Part shown: one piece after another, positions 1 through 7,671 of the stretch
Numbering within the stretch: position 1 is the first letter of the stretch
How the letters are laid out: every line of letters begins with the position of its first letter
Origin: Cyclobacterium salsum
Lineage (GTDB): Bacteria > Bacteroidota > Bacteroidia > Cytophagales > Cyclobacteriaceae
Assembly (NCBI RefSeq): GCF_010119245.1
Contig: NZ_WNKG01000010.1
Coordinates: 150,929 to 214,928, forward strand
Length of the DNA stretch: 64,000 nt
Reading direction: 5' to 3'
The notes under the pieces: model-generated
The model's input: only the letters and a program-made list of their open reading frames with translations
Told to the model about the DNA's origin: nothing
Database searches by the model: none
Translations under genes and position numbers: made by a program

Positions 1-268
1 GCCAGTCTATTTTATGGATAAAATAATCGGCTGCCCGGATAATCAATTGTCGTTTTCTATAATCCACAAATTCCTCGGCATAGCCATAGCTGGTTCCGCT
101 ACGAAATTTAACTTCTACGAAGACCAATAGGCCCTGAAAGGTCATGATCAGGTCAATTTCGGCATGCTTGTACCGGAAGTTTTCTTCCACCAGCGCATAG
201 CCCTTTCCTTCCAGCCAGGTTTTGGCGAGCTGTTCCGCCTCTCTTCCCTTGTCATTGTGTTCGGCCAT
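1..268 (-). CDS. YraN/UPF0102 family protein, partial (runs off left edge)
   Basis: A minus-strand frame opens at the ATG at 268-266 and stays open to the window edge, giving about 89 residues of the N-terminal part. It reads MAEHNDKGREAEQLAKTWL, then a short strand with ALVEENFRYKHAEIDLI, then LVFVEVKFRS. The E-x-D and E-V-K spacing is the nuclease-like core of the YraN (UPF0102) family, which has a restriction-endonuclease-like fold and usually about 115-125 residues, so roughly the last 30 residues lie outside the window. The family has no agreed function; a role with DNA or Holliday junctions has been proposed from the fold. The gene diverges from lipB with only 41 bases between start codons. 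The family assignment is confident; the role is not known. Confidence 0.85.
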   Translation of the reverse strand, partial: MAEHNDKGREAEQLAKTWLEGKGYALVEENFRYKHAEIDLIMTFQGLLVFVEVKFRSGTSYGYAEEFVDYRKRQLIIRAADYFIHKIDW

Positions 269-290
269 TCTGTGATATTGACTATATTTG
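260..290 (+). promoter_or_regulatory. Candidate lipB promoter (Bacteroidota type)
   Basis: TATATTTG at 283-290 matches the Bacteroidota -7 box TAnnTTTG perfectly. TTCG at 260-263 is one base off the -33 box TTTG, with a 19-base spacer. A transcript would start near 297, leaving about 13 bases before the lipB ATG. The -33 region overlaps the first codons of the divergent yraN-like gene. Prediction from sequence only. Confidence 0.5.
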
Positions 291-309
291 AAAAAACGAT
301 GGGATAAAC

Positions 310-1035
310 GTGAATGAATTTATAAATAAAAAAGTTATTTTTCAGGATCTGGGCAGAAAAGATTACCGGGAAACCTGGGATTATCAGGAGCAATTGTTTG
401 CCGATATCGTGGCGATTAAGGTCCAAAACAGGCAGCAAGAGCCTGCAAAGCAGCAAGTCACCAAAAATTACCTGCTCTTCGTCGAGCATCCGCATGTATA
501 TACCTTAGGCAAAAGCGGCAAAGCCGAGAACCTGCTCCTGGATGCCGAAGGATTAAAAAAATACGGTGCCAGCTATTACCCCATCAATCGCGGCGGCGAT
601 ATTACCTACCACGGCCCTGGGCAACTGGTAGGCTACCCTATTTTGGATCTGGACAATTTCTTTACCGACATTCACCGGTACCTGCGGTATTTGGAAGAAG
701 CCGTCATCGCCACACTGGGGGATTACGGAATAGATGCGGGGAGAATTGACGGGCTTACGGGTGTCTGGCTGGACCACCTGCACCAAAAAAATCCGCGGAA
801 AATTTGCGCGCTGGGGGTAAAATCCAGCCGTTGGGTGACCATGCATGGCTTTGCCTTTAATGTCAATGCCGACCTGAGTTATTTTGAGCACATCGTCCCC
901 TGCGGCATTCGGGACAAGGCCGTCACCTCCATGCATGTGGAACTGGGCCGGCCGATAGATGAGTGGGAGGTAAAAGAGCGCTTAAAGCGACATTTAGCCA
1001 GGCTCTTCGAAATGGAACTCGAGGATTTGATATGA
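310..1035 (+). CDS. lipB: Octanoyltransferase LipB
   Basis: LipB moves the octanoyl group from octanoyl-ACP to the lipoyl domains of 2-oxoacid dehydrogenases and GcvH, the first step of endogenous lipoate assembly in the cytoplasm. The 241-residue protein has the family signatures in order: VEHPHVYTLGKSG near residue 60, RGGDITYHGPGQLVGYP near 97, GVKSSRW with the catalytic Lys171, and IVPCGI with the catalytic Cys198. The length is normal, with a slightly extended insert around residue 40. The next gene starts inside its stop codon (ATGA), so the two are probably translationally coupled. lipA is not in the window. Confidence 0.97.
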   Translation: MNEFINKKVIFQDLGRKDYRETWDYQEQLFADIVAIKVQNRQQEPAKQQVTKNYLLFVEHPHVYTLGKSGKAENLLLDAEGLKKYGASYYPINRGGDITYHGPGQLVGYPILDLDNFFTDIHRYLRYLEEAVIATLGDYGIDAGRIDGLTGVWLDHLHQKNPRKICALGVKSSRWVTMHGFAFNVNADLSYFEHIVPCGIRDKAVTSMHVELGRPIDEWEVKERLKRHLARLFEMELEDLI

Positions 1036-1427
1036 AGAAGGATATTGAATTTCACCCGGTCACAGGAGTCAAGTTGGCCATTGCCAGGGAAAAAGATGGT
1101 GATGGATGGTCCGCATACCTTATCAATAATAACCTGATCGAGCTGACCACCTTGCTGATTACCTCCCGGGCTTATGGAGAAATGGAGGGTAAGAGAAAAA
1201 AATCCTCCGTTTTAAGGCATATGATAGAACGGCTGGAACCCACTAGTTTTGCCCGGATTGAAGGGATTGACCCCGATCTTTTTGCACTGACAAACGAATT
1301 TTGGATAAGTTATTATATTGTGGATCAGATTTTTGACAAAAAGTTTATCTTTGTAGCAGGCAGTATTCAGGAAAATCACATGAGTTATATTCCTGAACTT
1401 GATTTGCACGGCATTGTACATACTTAA
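1032..1427 (+). CDS. Small conserved protein of unknown function
   Basis: This is a 131-residue protein that I do not recognise. The start at 1032 is chosen because ATG overlaps the lipB stop as ATGA; a longer in-frame opening at 963 would run inside lipB. There is no signal peptide or membrane segment. It starts MKKDIEFHPVTGVKLAIARE, has a charged middle (GEMEGKRKKSSVLRHMIERL), and ends in a hydrophobic strand-rich part (FIFVAGSI, then YIPELDLHGIVHT). It looks like a small soluble alpha/beta protein. Its position between lipB and an exonuclease gene, 5 bases before the latter, suggests one operon but gives no function. Confidence 0.8.
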   Translation: MKKDIEFHPVTGVKLAIAREKDGDGWSAYLINNNLIELTTLLITSRAYGEMEGKRKKSSVLRHMIERLEPTSFARIEGIDPDLFALTNEFWISYYIVDQIFDKKFIFVAGSIQENHMSYIPELDLHGIVHT

Positions 1428-1432
1428 CGCAT

Positions 1433-2188
1433 ATGGCTGATTTTTTTGAACATCTAAATGATATTCTGTTTTTGGATCTGGAAACCATTTCGGGAGCCAA
1501 AAGCCTGGAGGAACTTCCTCCCCGATTGCAGGAAGAGTGGAAGAAAAAGGCACGGTTTATCCCCGGGCAGGAGGAAAAAGATCCAGGGGATTTGTATTTC
1601 GAAAAAGCGGGTATCTATGCCGAATTTGGTCAAATTATATGTATTGGCGTAGGCTATTTCACCTATCGCAAAGAGGAAGACCTGCTTCAGTACCGTACCA
1701 AATCTTTTGCTGCTGAAACAGAGCATGAAATGCTTTGGGCCTTCCGGGAGCTTCTCTGTAAAAGGGACTGGACCCTTTGTGCACATAATGGCAAAGAATT
1801 TGATATCCCTTATTTGTGCAGGCGCATGCTGATCAATCAACTGCCCCTGCCGGAGGTGCTGCAACTTGCTGGTAAACGCCCCTGGGAAATCCGCCACCTG
1901 GATACCTTGGAGCTGTGGAAATTTGGAGACTACAAGCATTACACGCGCCTGGATCTGCTCGCAGCACTGTTTGACATCCCTAGTTCCAAGGATGGCATCG
2001 ATGGTAGTGGTGTCAATTCCGCCTACTATGCCGACAATGACCTACCCGCTATCCGCCACTATTGCCTTCGGGATGTAGCCGTTACGGCAAGAATCTACCT
2101 TGCCTATCAGGGGCTTCCGGGGAATTTGGAATTTGAAACCATCAATCTGGATCTGGACGAACCAATGGAAACACAAAGCCCGGAATAA
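1433..2188 (+). CDS. DEDD-type 3'-5' exonuclease (PolB-exonuclease-like)
   Basis: The 251-residue protein is a stand-alone DnaQ-fold exonuclease of the predicted 3'-5' exonuclease, PolB-like family. The three acidic motifs are present: LFLDLETISG (Exo I, Asp15 and Glu17), CAHNGKEFDIPYLCRR (Exo II), and YCLRDVAVTARIY (Exo III, the Y/H-xxx-D type). Such enzymes trim single-stranded or mismatched 3' ends with two metal ions; the real substrate of this family is not settled. It starts 5 bases after the preceding stop. The family is clear and the cellular role is inferred. It is not fused to a polymerase and no polymerase gene is nearby. Confidence 0.88.
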   Translation: MADFFEHLNDILFLDLETISGAKSLEELPPRLQEEWKKKARFIPGQEEKDPGDLYFEKAGIYAEFGQIICIGVGYFTYRKEEDLLQYRTKSFAAETEHEMLWAFRELLCKRDWTLCAHNGKEFDIPYLCRRMLINQLPLPEVLQLAGKRPWEIRHLDTLELWKFGDYKHYTRLDLLAALFDIPSSKDGIDGSGVNSAYYADNDLPAIRHYCLRDVAVTARIYLAYQGLPGNLEFETINLDLDEPMETQSPE

Positions 2189-2231
2189 TTTAAAATAAAT
2201 ATCCGTACCTTTAATGCATTAAATTACTTTT

Positions 2232-4409
2232 ATGGGAAGAAATTCAGGAAGAAAAAAATCAGGTTTTAAAAACAAGAAGGAGGATCCTACCGGATTGCCA
2301 AAGGTAAAACGCCAACTAACGCAATTTTTAGATAGCCATTACGGAGAAGAATTCGCAGTAAAACAATTGATCAAAAAATTATCGCTGCGGGACGCTACCG
2401 CCAAAAAATCATTGGACGAAGCCTTGCAGGAATTGGTAGCCTCCGGAAGCATTTCCAAAAGCCCCCGAAACCTCTATTCTTCAGCGGCCGATCCCGAATT
2501 CATCATTGGTGAAGTAGATTTTGTCAATGCGCGCTTTGCTTTCATCATTCCGGAGGATCAGGAAAAAAAAGAAAATGACATCCTGGTAAAGGAGGCAGAC
2601 CTCAAAACCGCCTTGGATGGAGACAAGGTACGTGTGATGATTTTGCCCCATAAGGGCCGTGGTAATAAGCGAGAAGGAAAAGTGCTGGAAATCACGGAAC
2701 GGAATCGGGATGAATTTGTCGGCAGGGTGGAAATTTCGCCACGGTTTGCGTTTGTGGTTCCGGATTTCAAAAAGATGCATCAGGATATTTTTGTAAAAAA
2801 ATCAGACCTGATCGGCGCACAACATAACCAGAAGGTGGTTGTCAAACTAACCGATTGGAAAGAAGGAGACAAAAGCCCAACCGGCAAAATTATCCGCGTA
2901 CTGGGAGAAGCTGGTGATCACGAGGTGGAAATTCATTCCATCATGGCAGAATTCGGGCTTCCTTTTGAATACCCGGAGGAGTCCATTGCGGAAGCCGATG
3001 CGATACCGGATAGCATTCCCCCCCGCGAACTGGAAAAAAGAAGGGATTTCAGGGCGGTTGATACCTTTACCATTGACCCGGCTGATGCCAAGGATTTTGA
3101 CGATGCGATATCTTTTCGCTATCTGAAAAACGGAAACATGGAAATCGGCGTGCACATCGCTGATGTCAGCCACTATGTCACGCCAAAATCCATCATGGAA
3201 AAAGAAGCCTACGACCGGGCCACCTCCGTTTACCTGGTGGACCGAACCATTCCCATGCTTCCCGAGAGGCTAAGCAACGGGCTTTGTTCCCTTCGACCTA
3301 ATGAGGATAAACTCACCTTTTCCTGTGTCTTTGAAATAGACAATGAAGCCCAGGTGAAGGATTTTTGGATCGGGCGCACCGTTATTCATTCCGACCGTAG
3401 GTTTAGCTATGAAGAAGCCCAGGAAAACATGGATCAGGGCAAGGGAGAATTCGCCGATGAACTGATCAAGATCAACACCCTCGCCAAAAAGCTCCGGAAA
3501 GAAAGATTTCGGAAAGGAGCCATTAACTTTGAAACGGTAGAAGTTAAGTTCAAGCTGGACGAAAAAGGCACGCCCGTGGGCCTACTGATCAAAGAGCGAA
3601 AAGACGTTCACAAGCTGATCGAAGAGTTTATGTTGCTGGCAAACAAAACCGTGGCAGAATTCATTTATGATAAAAATAAAGGGAAAAGCACCTTTGTTTA
3701 TCGGATTCATGATTACCCGGACCTGGAGAAACTCAACACCTTTGCTAATTTTGCGAGAAAATTCGGTCATGACTTAAAGATTAGTGATGAGAAAAAAGTA
3801 GCCAACAGCCTGAACAAGCTGATGGACGAAATCGTTGGTAAGCCTGAACAAAATGTATTGGAACAATTAGCTATCCGAAGCATGGCGAAGGCCAAATACA
3901 CCACTGAACCGAAACTTCATTTTGGACTTGCTTTCCCACATTATACGCATTTCACCTCCCCGATCCGGCGGTATCCGGATTTGATGGTTCACCGCCTGTT
4001 GCAACATTACCTGGACGGGGGAAAGCCACCCGAAAACCAGGCATGGGAAGAAAAATGTGTGCATGCTTCGGAACGGGAAAAACGGGCTTCTGATGCCGAA
4101 AGGGCCAGTATAAAGTACAAACAAGTGGAATACATGAAACTGGCAGAGGTAAAGGATTACGAGGGGATCGTCACCGGGATAACCGAATGGGGCGTGTACG
4201 TAGAAATCACCGAAACCAAATGCGAAGGAATGGTTCGCGTGCAGGACATGACAGACGACTATTATGATTTTGATGAAAAAAACATGCGTCTGATTGGATC
4301 CAAAAACAAGAAAATCATTACGCTGGGAGACAAGGTCATGGTTCGTGTCACCCGAACCGACATTGACCGCAGAACCATAGACCTGGAATTTGTCAACGAT
4401 GATAAATGA
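2232..4409 (+). CDS. rnr: Ribonuclease R
   Basis: RNase R is a processive 3'-5' exoribonuclease that degrades structured RNA. The 725 residues show the expected order: a basic tail and winged helix (about 1-85), two cold-shock/OB folds (about 90-230), the RNB catalytic domain with DPADAKDFDDAISF near 281-294 (the metal-binding aspartates), HFTSPIRRYPDLMVHR near 577, and a C-terminal S1 domain (GIVTGITEWGVYVEI near 638). The long lysine-rich tail of the E. coli protein is missing, as is common in Bacteroidota. The ATG is 43 bases after the exonuclease gene. The polyprenyl synthase gene overlaps its end. Confidence 0.97.
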   Translation: MGRNSGRKKSGFKNKKEDPTGLPKVKRQLTQFLDSHYGEEFAVKQLIKKLSLRDATAKKSLDEALQELVASGSISKSPRNLYSSAADPEFIIGEVDFVNARFAFIIPEDQEKKENDILVKEADLKTALDGDKVRVMILPHKGRGNKREGKVLEITERNRDEFVGRVEISPRFAFVVPDFKKMHQDIFVKKSDLIGAQHNQKVVVKLTDWKEGDKSPTGKIIRVLGEAGDHEVEIHSIMAEFGLPFEYPEESIAEADAIPDSIPPRELEKRRDFRAVDTFTIDPADAKDFDDAISFRYLKNGNMEIGVHIADVSHYVTPKSIMEKEAYDRATSVYLVDRTIPMLPERLSNGLCSLRPNEDKLTFSCVFEIDNEAQVKDFWIGRTVIHSDRRFSYEEAQENMDQGKGEFADELIKINTLAKKLRKERFRKGAINFETVEVKFKLDEKGTPVGLLIKERKDVHKLIEEFMLLANKTVAEFIYDKNKGKSTFVYRIHDYPDLEKLNTFANFARKFGHDLKISDEKKVANSLNKLMDEIVGKPEQNVLEQLAIRSMAKAKYTTEPKLHFGLAFPHYTHFTSPIRRYPDLMVHRLLQHYLDGGKPPENQAWEEKCVHASEREKRASDAERASIKYKQVEYMKLAEVKDYEGIVTGITEWGVYVEITETKCEGMVRVQDMTDDYYDFDEKNMRLIGSKNKKIITLGDKVMVRVTRTDIDRRTIDLEFVNDDK

Positions 4410-5385
4410 AAAACAACTAGAAGAAATCAAAGCTTCCCTGGAAGCGCATATTCTACAACTCGAATTAAAAGGCCAACCACCGGAATTATACGATCCCATT
4501 GACTATTTAATGCGTCTGGGAGGAAAACGAATTCGGCCGTTACTGGCCTTGCTATCCTATGGGTTGTATAAGGAGGATTACCAACGCATCCTAACCCCGG
4601 CATCCGCCATTGAAGTGTTCCATAACTTCACCCTGATGCACGACGACATCATGGACAAGGCTCCCCTGCGTAGAGGCATGGCTACGGTCCATGAGAAGTG
4701 GAATGCCAATACGGCCATCTTATCCGGGGATGTCATGCTGGTCAAAGCCTACGAATTACTGATGGATGTTTCGCCGGAGTACCTGCGCCAAAGCCTGGCA
4801 CTTTTCAGCAAGACAGCAGCGGAGGTTTGCGAAGGGCAGCAACTGGACATGAATTTCGAACGTGTGGCCCTGGTCTCGGAATCAGACTACCTGAATATGA
4901 TCCGGTTGAAAACGGCGGTGCTAATAGGCTTTTCCCTGCAATTGGGTGCCTTATTGGCTGGTGCCAGTAAAGAAGATGTGCAGCATCTATATGATTTTGG
5001 TGTCAACATAGGCTTGGGATTCCAATTAAAAGATGACCTTCTGGATGTATATGCCGATCAGGAAAAGTTTGGAAAACAAGTAGGAGGAGACATATTGGCC
5101 AATAAAAAAACGTACCTGCTCATCAAGGCCCAGGAACTGGCCCGGGATGAGGATAAAATAGAATTAGAAAAATGGCTACAGGCGAGCGCTCCGGACCCGG
5201 ACGAAAAGGTCCGTGCAGTGACGGCCCTTTATGATCGGCTGAAGATTCGGGAGCACACGCTGAACATAACGACTGATTTTTTTGAAAAGGGGTTTAGCCA
5301 ACTCAGCAGCCTAAAAGTACAAAGGCCCGAGGGACTGCAAGTTCTTTGGAACCTTACACGCAACCTGGCTAACCGCGAAAAATAA
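4399..5385 (+). CDS. Trans-polyprenyl diphosphate synthase (IspA/IspB family)
   Basis: This enzyme condenses isopentenyl diphosphate onto an allylic primer to give a geranylgeranyl or longer all-trans prenyl diphosphate, for menaquinone or carotenoids. Both aspartate-rich motifs are present: HDDIMDKAPLRRG from residue 81 and KDDLLDVYAD from residue 211. GGKRIRP near residue 36 binds the diphosphate. I chose ATG 4399, which overlaps rnr by 11 bases; a TTG at 4390 is the alternative and adds three residues. The protein is about 328 residues, normal for the family. Product chain length cannot be read with certainty. The rhomboid gene follows after 5 bases. Confidence 0.93.
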   Translation: MINEKQLEEIKASLEAHILQLELKGQPPELYDPIDYLMRLGGKRIRPLLALLSYGLYKEDYQRILTPASAIEVFHNFTLMHDDIMDKAPLRRGMATVHEKWNANTAILSGDVMLVKAYELLMDVSPEYLRQSLALFSKTAAEVCEGQQLDMNFERVALVSESDYLNMIRLKTAVLIGFSLQLGALLAGASKEDVQHLYDFGVNIGLGFQLKDDLLDVYADQEKFGKQVGGDILANKKTYLLIKAQELARDEDKIELEKWLQASAPDPDEKVRAVTALYDRLKIREHTLNITTDFFEKGFSQLSSLKVQRPEGLQVLWNLTRNLANREK

Positions 5386-5390
5386 AACCC

Positions 5391-6020
5391 ATGGAGCTAT
5401 CGCTAACGATCATTGTCATCGCCATCACATGTCTGGTATCCTACTATGGATGGAACAACCCTGGTTTTTTGCAAAACCAGTTATTTACTCCCTACCTGAT
5501 ACAGCGCAATAAATCCTACCAGCGGTTTATAACTTCCGGCTTTGTTCACAAGGACGGCACCCATCTGCTTTTCAATATGTTTACCTTCTATTTTTTCGGA
5601 AATGTGGTAGAGCAATACCTGATGTATACCTTTGGACAAGGTGTGGGAGCCCTGGCATTTATCGGGTTTTACCTGCTGGCCATTATCGTGGCGGACATCC
5701 CTACTTATCTTAAAGAAAAAGATAATCCCTCCTATCATGCCCTGGGAGCATCGGGAGGTACTTCGGCGACGGTTTTTGCCAGCATCGTGCTAATGCCCTT
5801 ATCTGACATCTGTATTTTTGGTATTTTCTGCCTTCCCGGGTTTATACTGGGACTATTGTTTTTAGGATACGCCTTTTACAAAGGAAAAATGGGCGACGAT
5901 GCGATCAATCACGATGCCCACTTCTATGGGGCAGTATTTGGGATTGCCGTCATTGTAGTGATCTCTCCTCAAAATGCCTTGTATTTTTGGGAGGAAATAA
6001 AAAGCTTCCGTTTGTTCTAA
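5391..6020 (+). CDS. Rhomboid-family intramembrane serine protease
   Basis: Rhomboids cut other membrane proteins inside the bilayer. The 209-residue protein has about six hydrophobic segments. HLLFNMFTFYFFGN carries the conserved H-xxx-N of TM2, ALGASGGTSA holds the nucleophile Ser121 in GxSG, and NHDAHFYGAVFG places the catalytic His177 in the last membrane helix. The catalytic Ser-His pair is therefore complete. It is the last gene of the plus-strand run that began at lipB; its stop codon lies within the 3' terminator hairpin. The substrate is unknown. Confidence 0.93.
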   Translation: MELSLTIIVIAITCLVSYYGWNNPGFLQNQLFTPYLIQRNKSYQRFITSGFVHKDGTHLLFNMFTFYFFGNVVEQYLMYTFGQGVGALAFIGFYLLAIIVADIPTYLKEKDNPSYHALGASGGTSATVFASIVLMPLSDICIFGIFCLPGFILGLLFLGYAFYKGKMGDDAINHDAHFYGAVFGIAVIVVISPQNALYFWEEIKSFRLF

Positions 6021-6033
6021 CGGAAGCTTTTTG
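5998..6033 (+). terminator. Rho-independent terminator after the rhomboid gene
   Basis: AAAAGCTTCCGTT (6000-6012) pairs exactly with AACGGAAGCTTTT (6019-6031) around a 6-base loop, followed by T residues. The stop codon of the rhomboid gene lies in the loop region. The A-tract before and T-tract after mean it may also serve the convergent hpf gene on the other strand. Confidence 0.85.
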
Positions 6034-6041
6034 GAAAGGGA

Positions 6042-6350
6042 TTATTTGTTCTTCTTTAATTGCTTGACCAATTTATCCACTACGTCTTTCAATAAAGGAA
6101 TCCAATGGTCTCCCTTATCTTCGGCGAATACATCCGGGCCGGGTATCCCTACCCGCACGCCTACCACGTGCTTTGCCGTACCTCCATGTCCTTCGGTTTT
6201 GAAGTAAATGTCCACCGCATTGATATCCGGAGTGAATTTGGATAACTTGTCTATGGACGACCGGATTTCCTCCTGCACCGCGCCATTGATGTCTAGATTT
6301 ACCGACTGCACGTCGATCTTTATTCCTCTGTAATTTTCAGTATAGTTCAT
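6042..6350 (-). CDS. hpf: Ribosome hibernation factor, HPF/RaiA family (short form)
   Basis: The 102-residue protein has the single beta-alpha-beta-beta-beta-alpha domain of the HPF/YfiA family, which binds the 30S decoding site when growth slows and blocks tRNA and mRNA binding. It opens MNYTENYRGIKIDVQSVNLD, continues with EEIRSSIDKLSKF, then VDIYFKTEG, and ends in a lysine-rich helix (LVKQLKKNK). There is no C-terminal dimerisation domain, so it is the short form and would need a partner to make 100S particles, if it does so. It lies downstream of rplU-rpmA on the same strand but behind a terminator, so it is probably transcribed on its own. Confidence 0.9.
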   Translation of the reverse strand: MNYTENYRGIKIDVQSVNLDINGAVQEEIRSSIDKLSKFTPDINAVDIYFKTEGHGGTAKHVVGVRVGIPGPDVFAEDKGDHWIPLLKDVVDKLVKQLKKNK

Positions 6351-6437
6351 GACAAAAACAAAATTTGAACCCGGCGGATTACCGGAAATAAAACGAATAG
6401 TTTATTGATGGTATATGCCTTTTCCAAGGGATTATAC

Positions 6438-6466
6438 ACAAAAAAAGGCCCCTGGTAGAGGCCTTA
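6438..6466 (-). terminator. Rho-independent terminator after rpmA
   Basis: Read on the minus strand, AAGGCCTC is followed by a 5-base loop, GGGGCCTT and a run of T residues. One U-G wobble is needed. It sits 26 bases beyond the rpmA stop codon and separates the ribosomal operon from hpf. Confidence 0.8.
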
Positions 6467-6491
6467 TGTAATTTACTCCTCAAAAGGAATG

Positions 6492-6752
6492 TTATGCTTC
6501 ACTGGGAAGTACATTCACGTAGGATCTTCCATCGTGTTTCTTGGCAAAAGCCACTGTACCGGGGGTCAGCGCAAACAAAGTATGATCTTTTCCCAAACCT
6601 ACATTCAATCCGGGATGATGCTTTGTTCCTCGTTGCCTGACAATGATGTTGCCAGCAATAACCGACTCACCACCAAATTTTTTCACTCCAAGCCGCTTGC
6701 TTTCTGATTCTCTTCCGTTTTTGGAACTACCTACACCTTTCTTATGTGCCAT
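6492..6752 (-). CDS. rpmA: 50S ribosomal protein L27
   Basis: L27 sits at the peptidyl-transferase centre of the large subunit. The 86-residue protein starts [20 protein letters not shown], the standard mature-type N-terminus without the cleavable extension seen in Firmicutes, and continues with [18 protein letters not shown] and [11 protein letters not shown]. It is second in the rplU-rpmA pair, 34 bases after rplU, the usual bacterial order. Confidence 0.98.
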   Translation of the reverse strand: MAHKKGVGSSKNGRESESKRLGVKKFGGESVIAGNIIVRQRGTKHHPGLNVGLGKDHTLFALTPGTVAFAKKHDGRSYVNVLPSEA

Positions 6753-6786
6753 AATTTTATTTGTTTAGAGTTTCCTGGTCGGATAC

Positions 6787-7098
6787 TTAAAGTACGATAT
6801 CTTCGATTACGATTTTTGTATACTGTTGACGATGGCCGTTTTTCTTCTTGTAGCCTTTTCTCCGCTTTTTCTTGAAAACAATTACTTTGTCTCCCTTTAC
6901 GTGATCGAGGATTTTCCCCGATACCTTGGCACCTTCCAACAGGGGTGCGCCTACCGATACGGTACCGTTGTCATCTGCCAACAGCACTTGATCGAATTCT
7001 ACGGAAGCGTCAACTTCACCTTGCATTTTGGGTGCAAAGATCTGCTGCTCTTTTGTTACTTTGAACTGCTTACCGGAAATGTTAACTATTGCGTACAT
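6787..7098 (-). CDS. rplU: 50S ribosomal protein L21
   Basis: L21 binds 23S rRNA in the large subunit. I chose ATG 7098, giving MYAIVNISGKQFKV, the universal L21 N-terminus; an open frame extends upstream to 7239 but that part is not L21-like and lies upstream of the promoter. The 103-residue protein has FKKKRRKGYKKKNGHRQQYT near the C-terminus, the basic rRNA-binding loop. It is first in the rplU-rpmA operon. Confidence 0.98.
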   Translation of the reverse strand: MYAIVNISGKQFKVTKEQQIFAPKMQGEVDASVEFDQVLLADDNGTVSVGAPLLEGAKVSGKILDHVKGDKVIVFKKKRRKGYKKKNGHRQQYTKIVIEDIVL

Positions 7099-7135
7099 AA
7101 TAATTTGATAGATTACAATTATCAAAATTGAGGTG

Positions 7136-7166
7136 CAAATATAAGAAAAAATCACAGATTCGTAAA
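7136..7166 (-). promoter_or_regulatory. Candidate rplU-rpmA promoter (Bacteroidota type)
   Basis: On the minus strand the -7 box is TATATTTG (plus coordinates 7136-7143), a perfect TAnnTTTG. The -33 box is TTTA (7163-7166), one base off, with a 19-base spacer. The leader to the rplU ATG would be about 30 bases. This is the best promoter match in the window. Confidence 0.6.
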
Positions 7167-7349
7167 ATAATAACGGAATATTAATTAACAAGCCGCTAGC
7201 TTCTGCCTGTAGCTGCCTGGAAAATAAAGGAAGCTGCATTTTTAGCAGTATGTATTTCGAATTTTATTTTACAAAATTCACAGTAACCACCTATCTACCT
7301 GTATTTCAACAGGTAAACACATATAGAACAGGCTAATTTTGAAAATTAA

Positions 7350-7364
7350 TTGACCATCGGTCAA
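7350..7364. promoter_or_regulatory. Palindrome TTGACC-ATC-GGTCAA, possible operator
   Basis: This is a perfect 6-base inverted repeat with a 3-base spacer. The form TTGACC/GGTCAA is typical of operators bound by dimeric TetR-family repressors. A related palindrome lies 141 bases further on, nearer nrdB. Binding is inferred from the shape only; no regulator gene is adjacent. Confidence 0.4.
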
Positions 7365-7505
7365 AAAAAGAGGTTATTTCGGGCTTTTTCACTTTGATTA
7401 AAATAATTTGAAAAAAGTTGGATCAACGATTCAGGGCATTTTAGATTAAAGTTTTGATTTATTATAGCATACATATTTAATTGTTTACTAGTATATTACA
7501 TGTAT

Positions 7506-7520
7506 TTGACCAGTAGTCAA
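7506..7520. promoter_or_regulatory. Palindrome TTGAC-CAGTA-GTCAA, possible operator
   Basis: Perfect 5-base arms that share TTGAC/GTCAA with the site at 7350-7364. It lies about 30 bases upstream of the candidate nrdB -33 box, a reasonable place for a regulator of ribonucleotide reductase. It does not resemble the NrdR box consensus (ACACTATATATTGTGT-like), so a different regulator would be involved. Confidence 0.4.
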
Positions 7521-7548
7521 TAATTAGGCCTTTGGCACTGTTTTGGGC

Positions 7549-7579
7549 TTTACTTTTTGAATTTTCTTGCCCATATTTG
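7549..7579 (+). promoter_or_regulatory. Candidate nrdBA promoter (Bacteroidota type)
   Basis: TTTA at 7549-7552, a 19-base spacer, then CATATTTG at 7572-7579 (one base off TAnnTTTG). This is the same architecture as the rplU promoter on the other strand. The leader to nrdB would be about 85 bases. Confidence 0.45.
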
Positions 7580-7671
7580 TTAAGGTGTTGTTACGAAAAC
7601 GAACCATACCAAGTTAAAGCGAACAAAAGGCACCTTAGCCATCTATTTAATTTAATAAACCAATTGGAGTA

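Larger units (their letters stand above)
7167..7548. other. Gene-free AT-rich region between rplU and nrdB
   Basis: The whole gap between the divergent rplU and nrdB genes is 573 bases. Apart from the two promoters at its ends, I see two palindromes of the type TTGAC-N-GTCAA (listed separately) and no convincing reading frame or RNA gene. The size is large compared with other gaps between housekeeping genes here. Confidence 0.6.

Noticed and set aside
553..936. Minus-strand open frame of 127 codons within lipB
   Set aside because: It lies wholly inside the clearly coding lipB on the other strand and resembles no protein family.
963..1031. Upstream start for the small gene after lipB
   Set aside because: It would lie entirely inside the lipB coding sequence; ATG 1032 overlapping the lipB stop is the natural start.
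3867..4499. Minus-strand open frame of 210 codons across the end of rnr
   Set aside because: It overlaps two well-supported plus-strand genes, and its translation is rich in Phe, Cys and His with no family motif, as expected from the antisense of coding DNA.
7099..7239. N-terminal extension of ribosomal protein L21
   Set aside because: The universal L21 start MYAIV lies at 7098, and the extension includes the candidate promoter.
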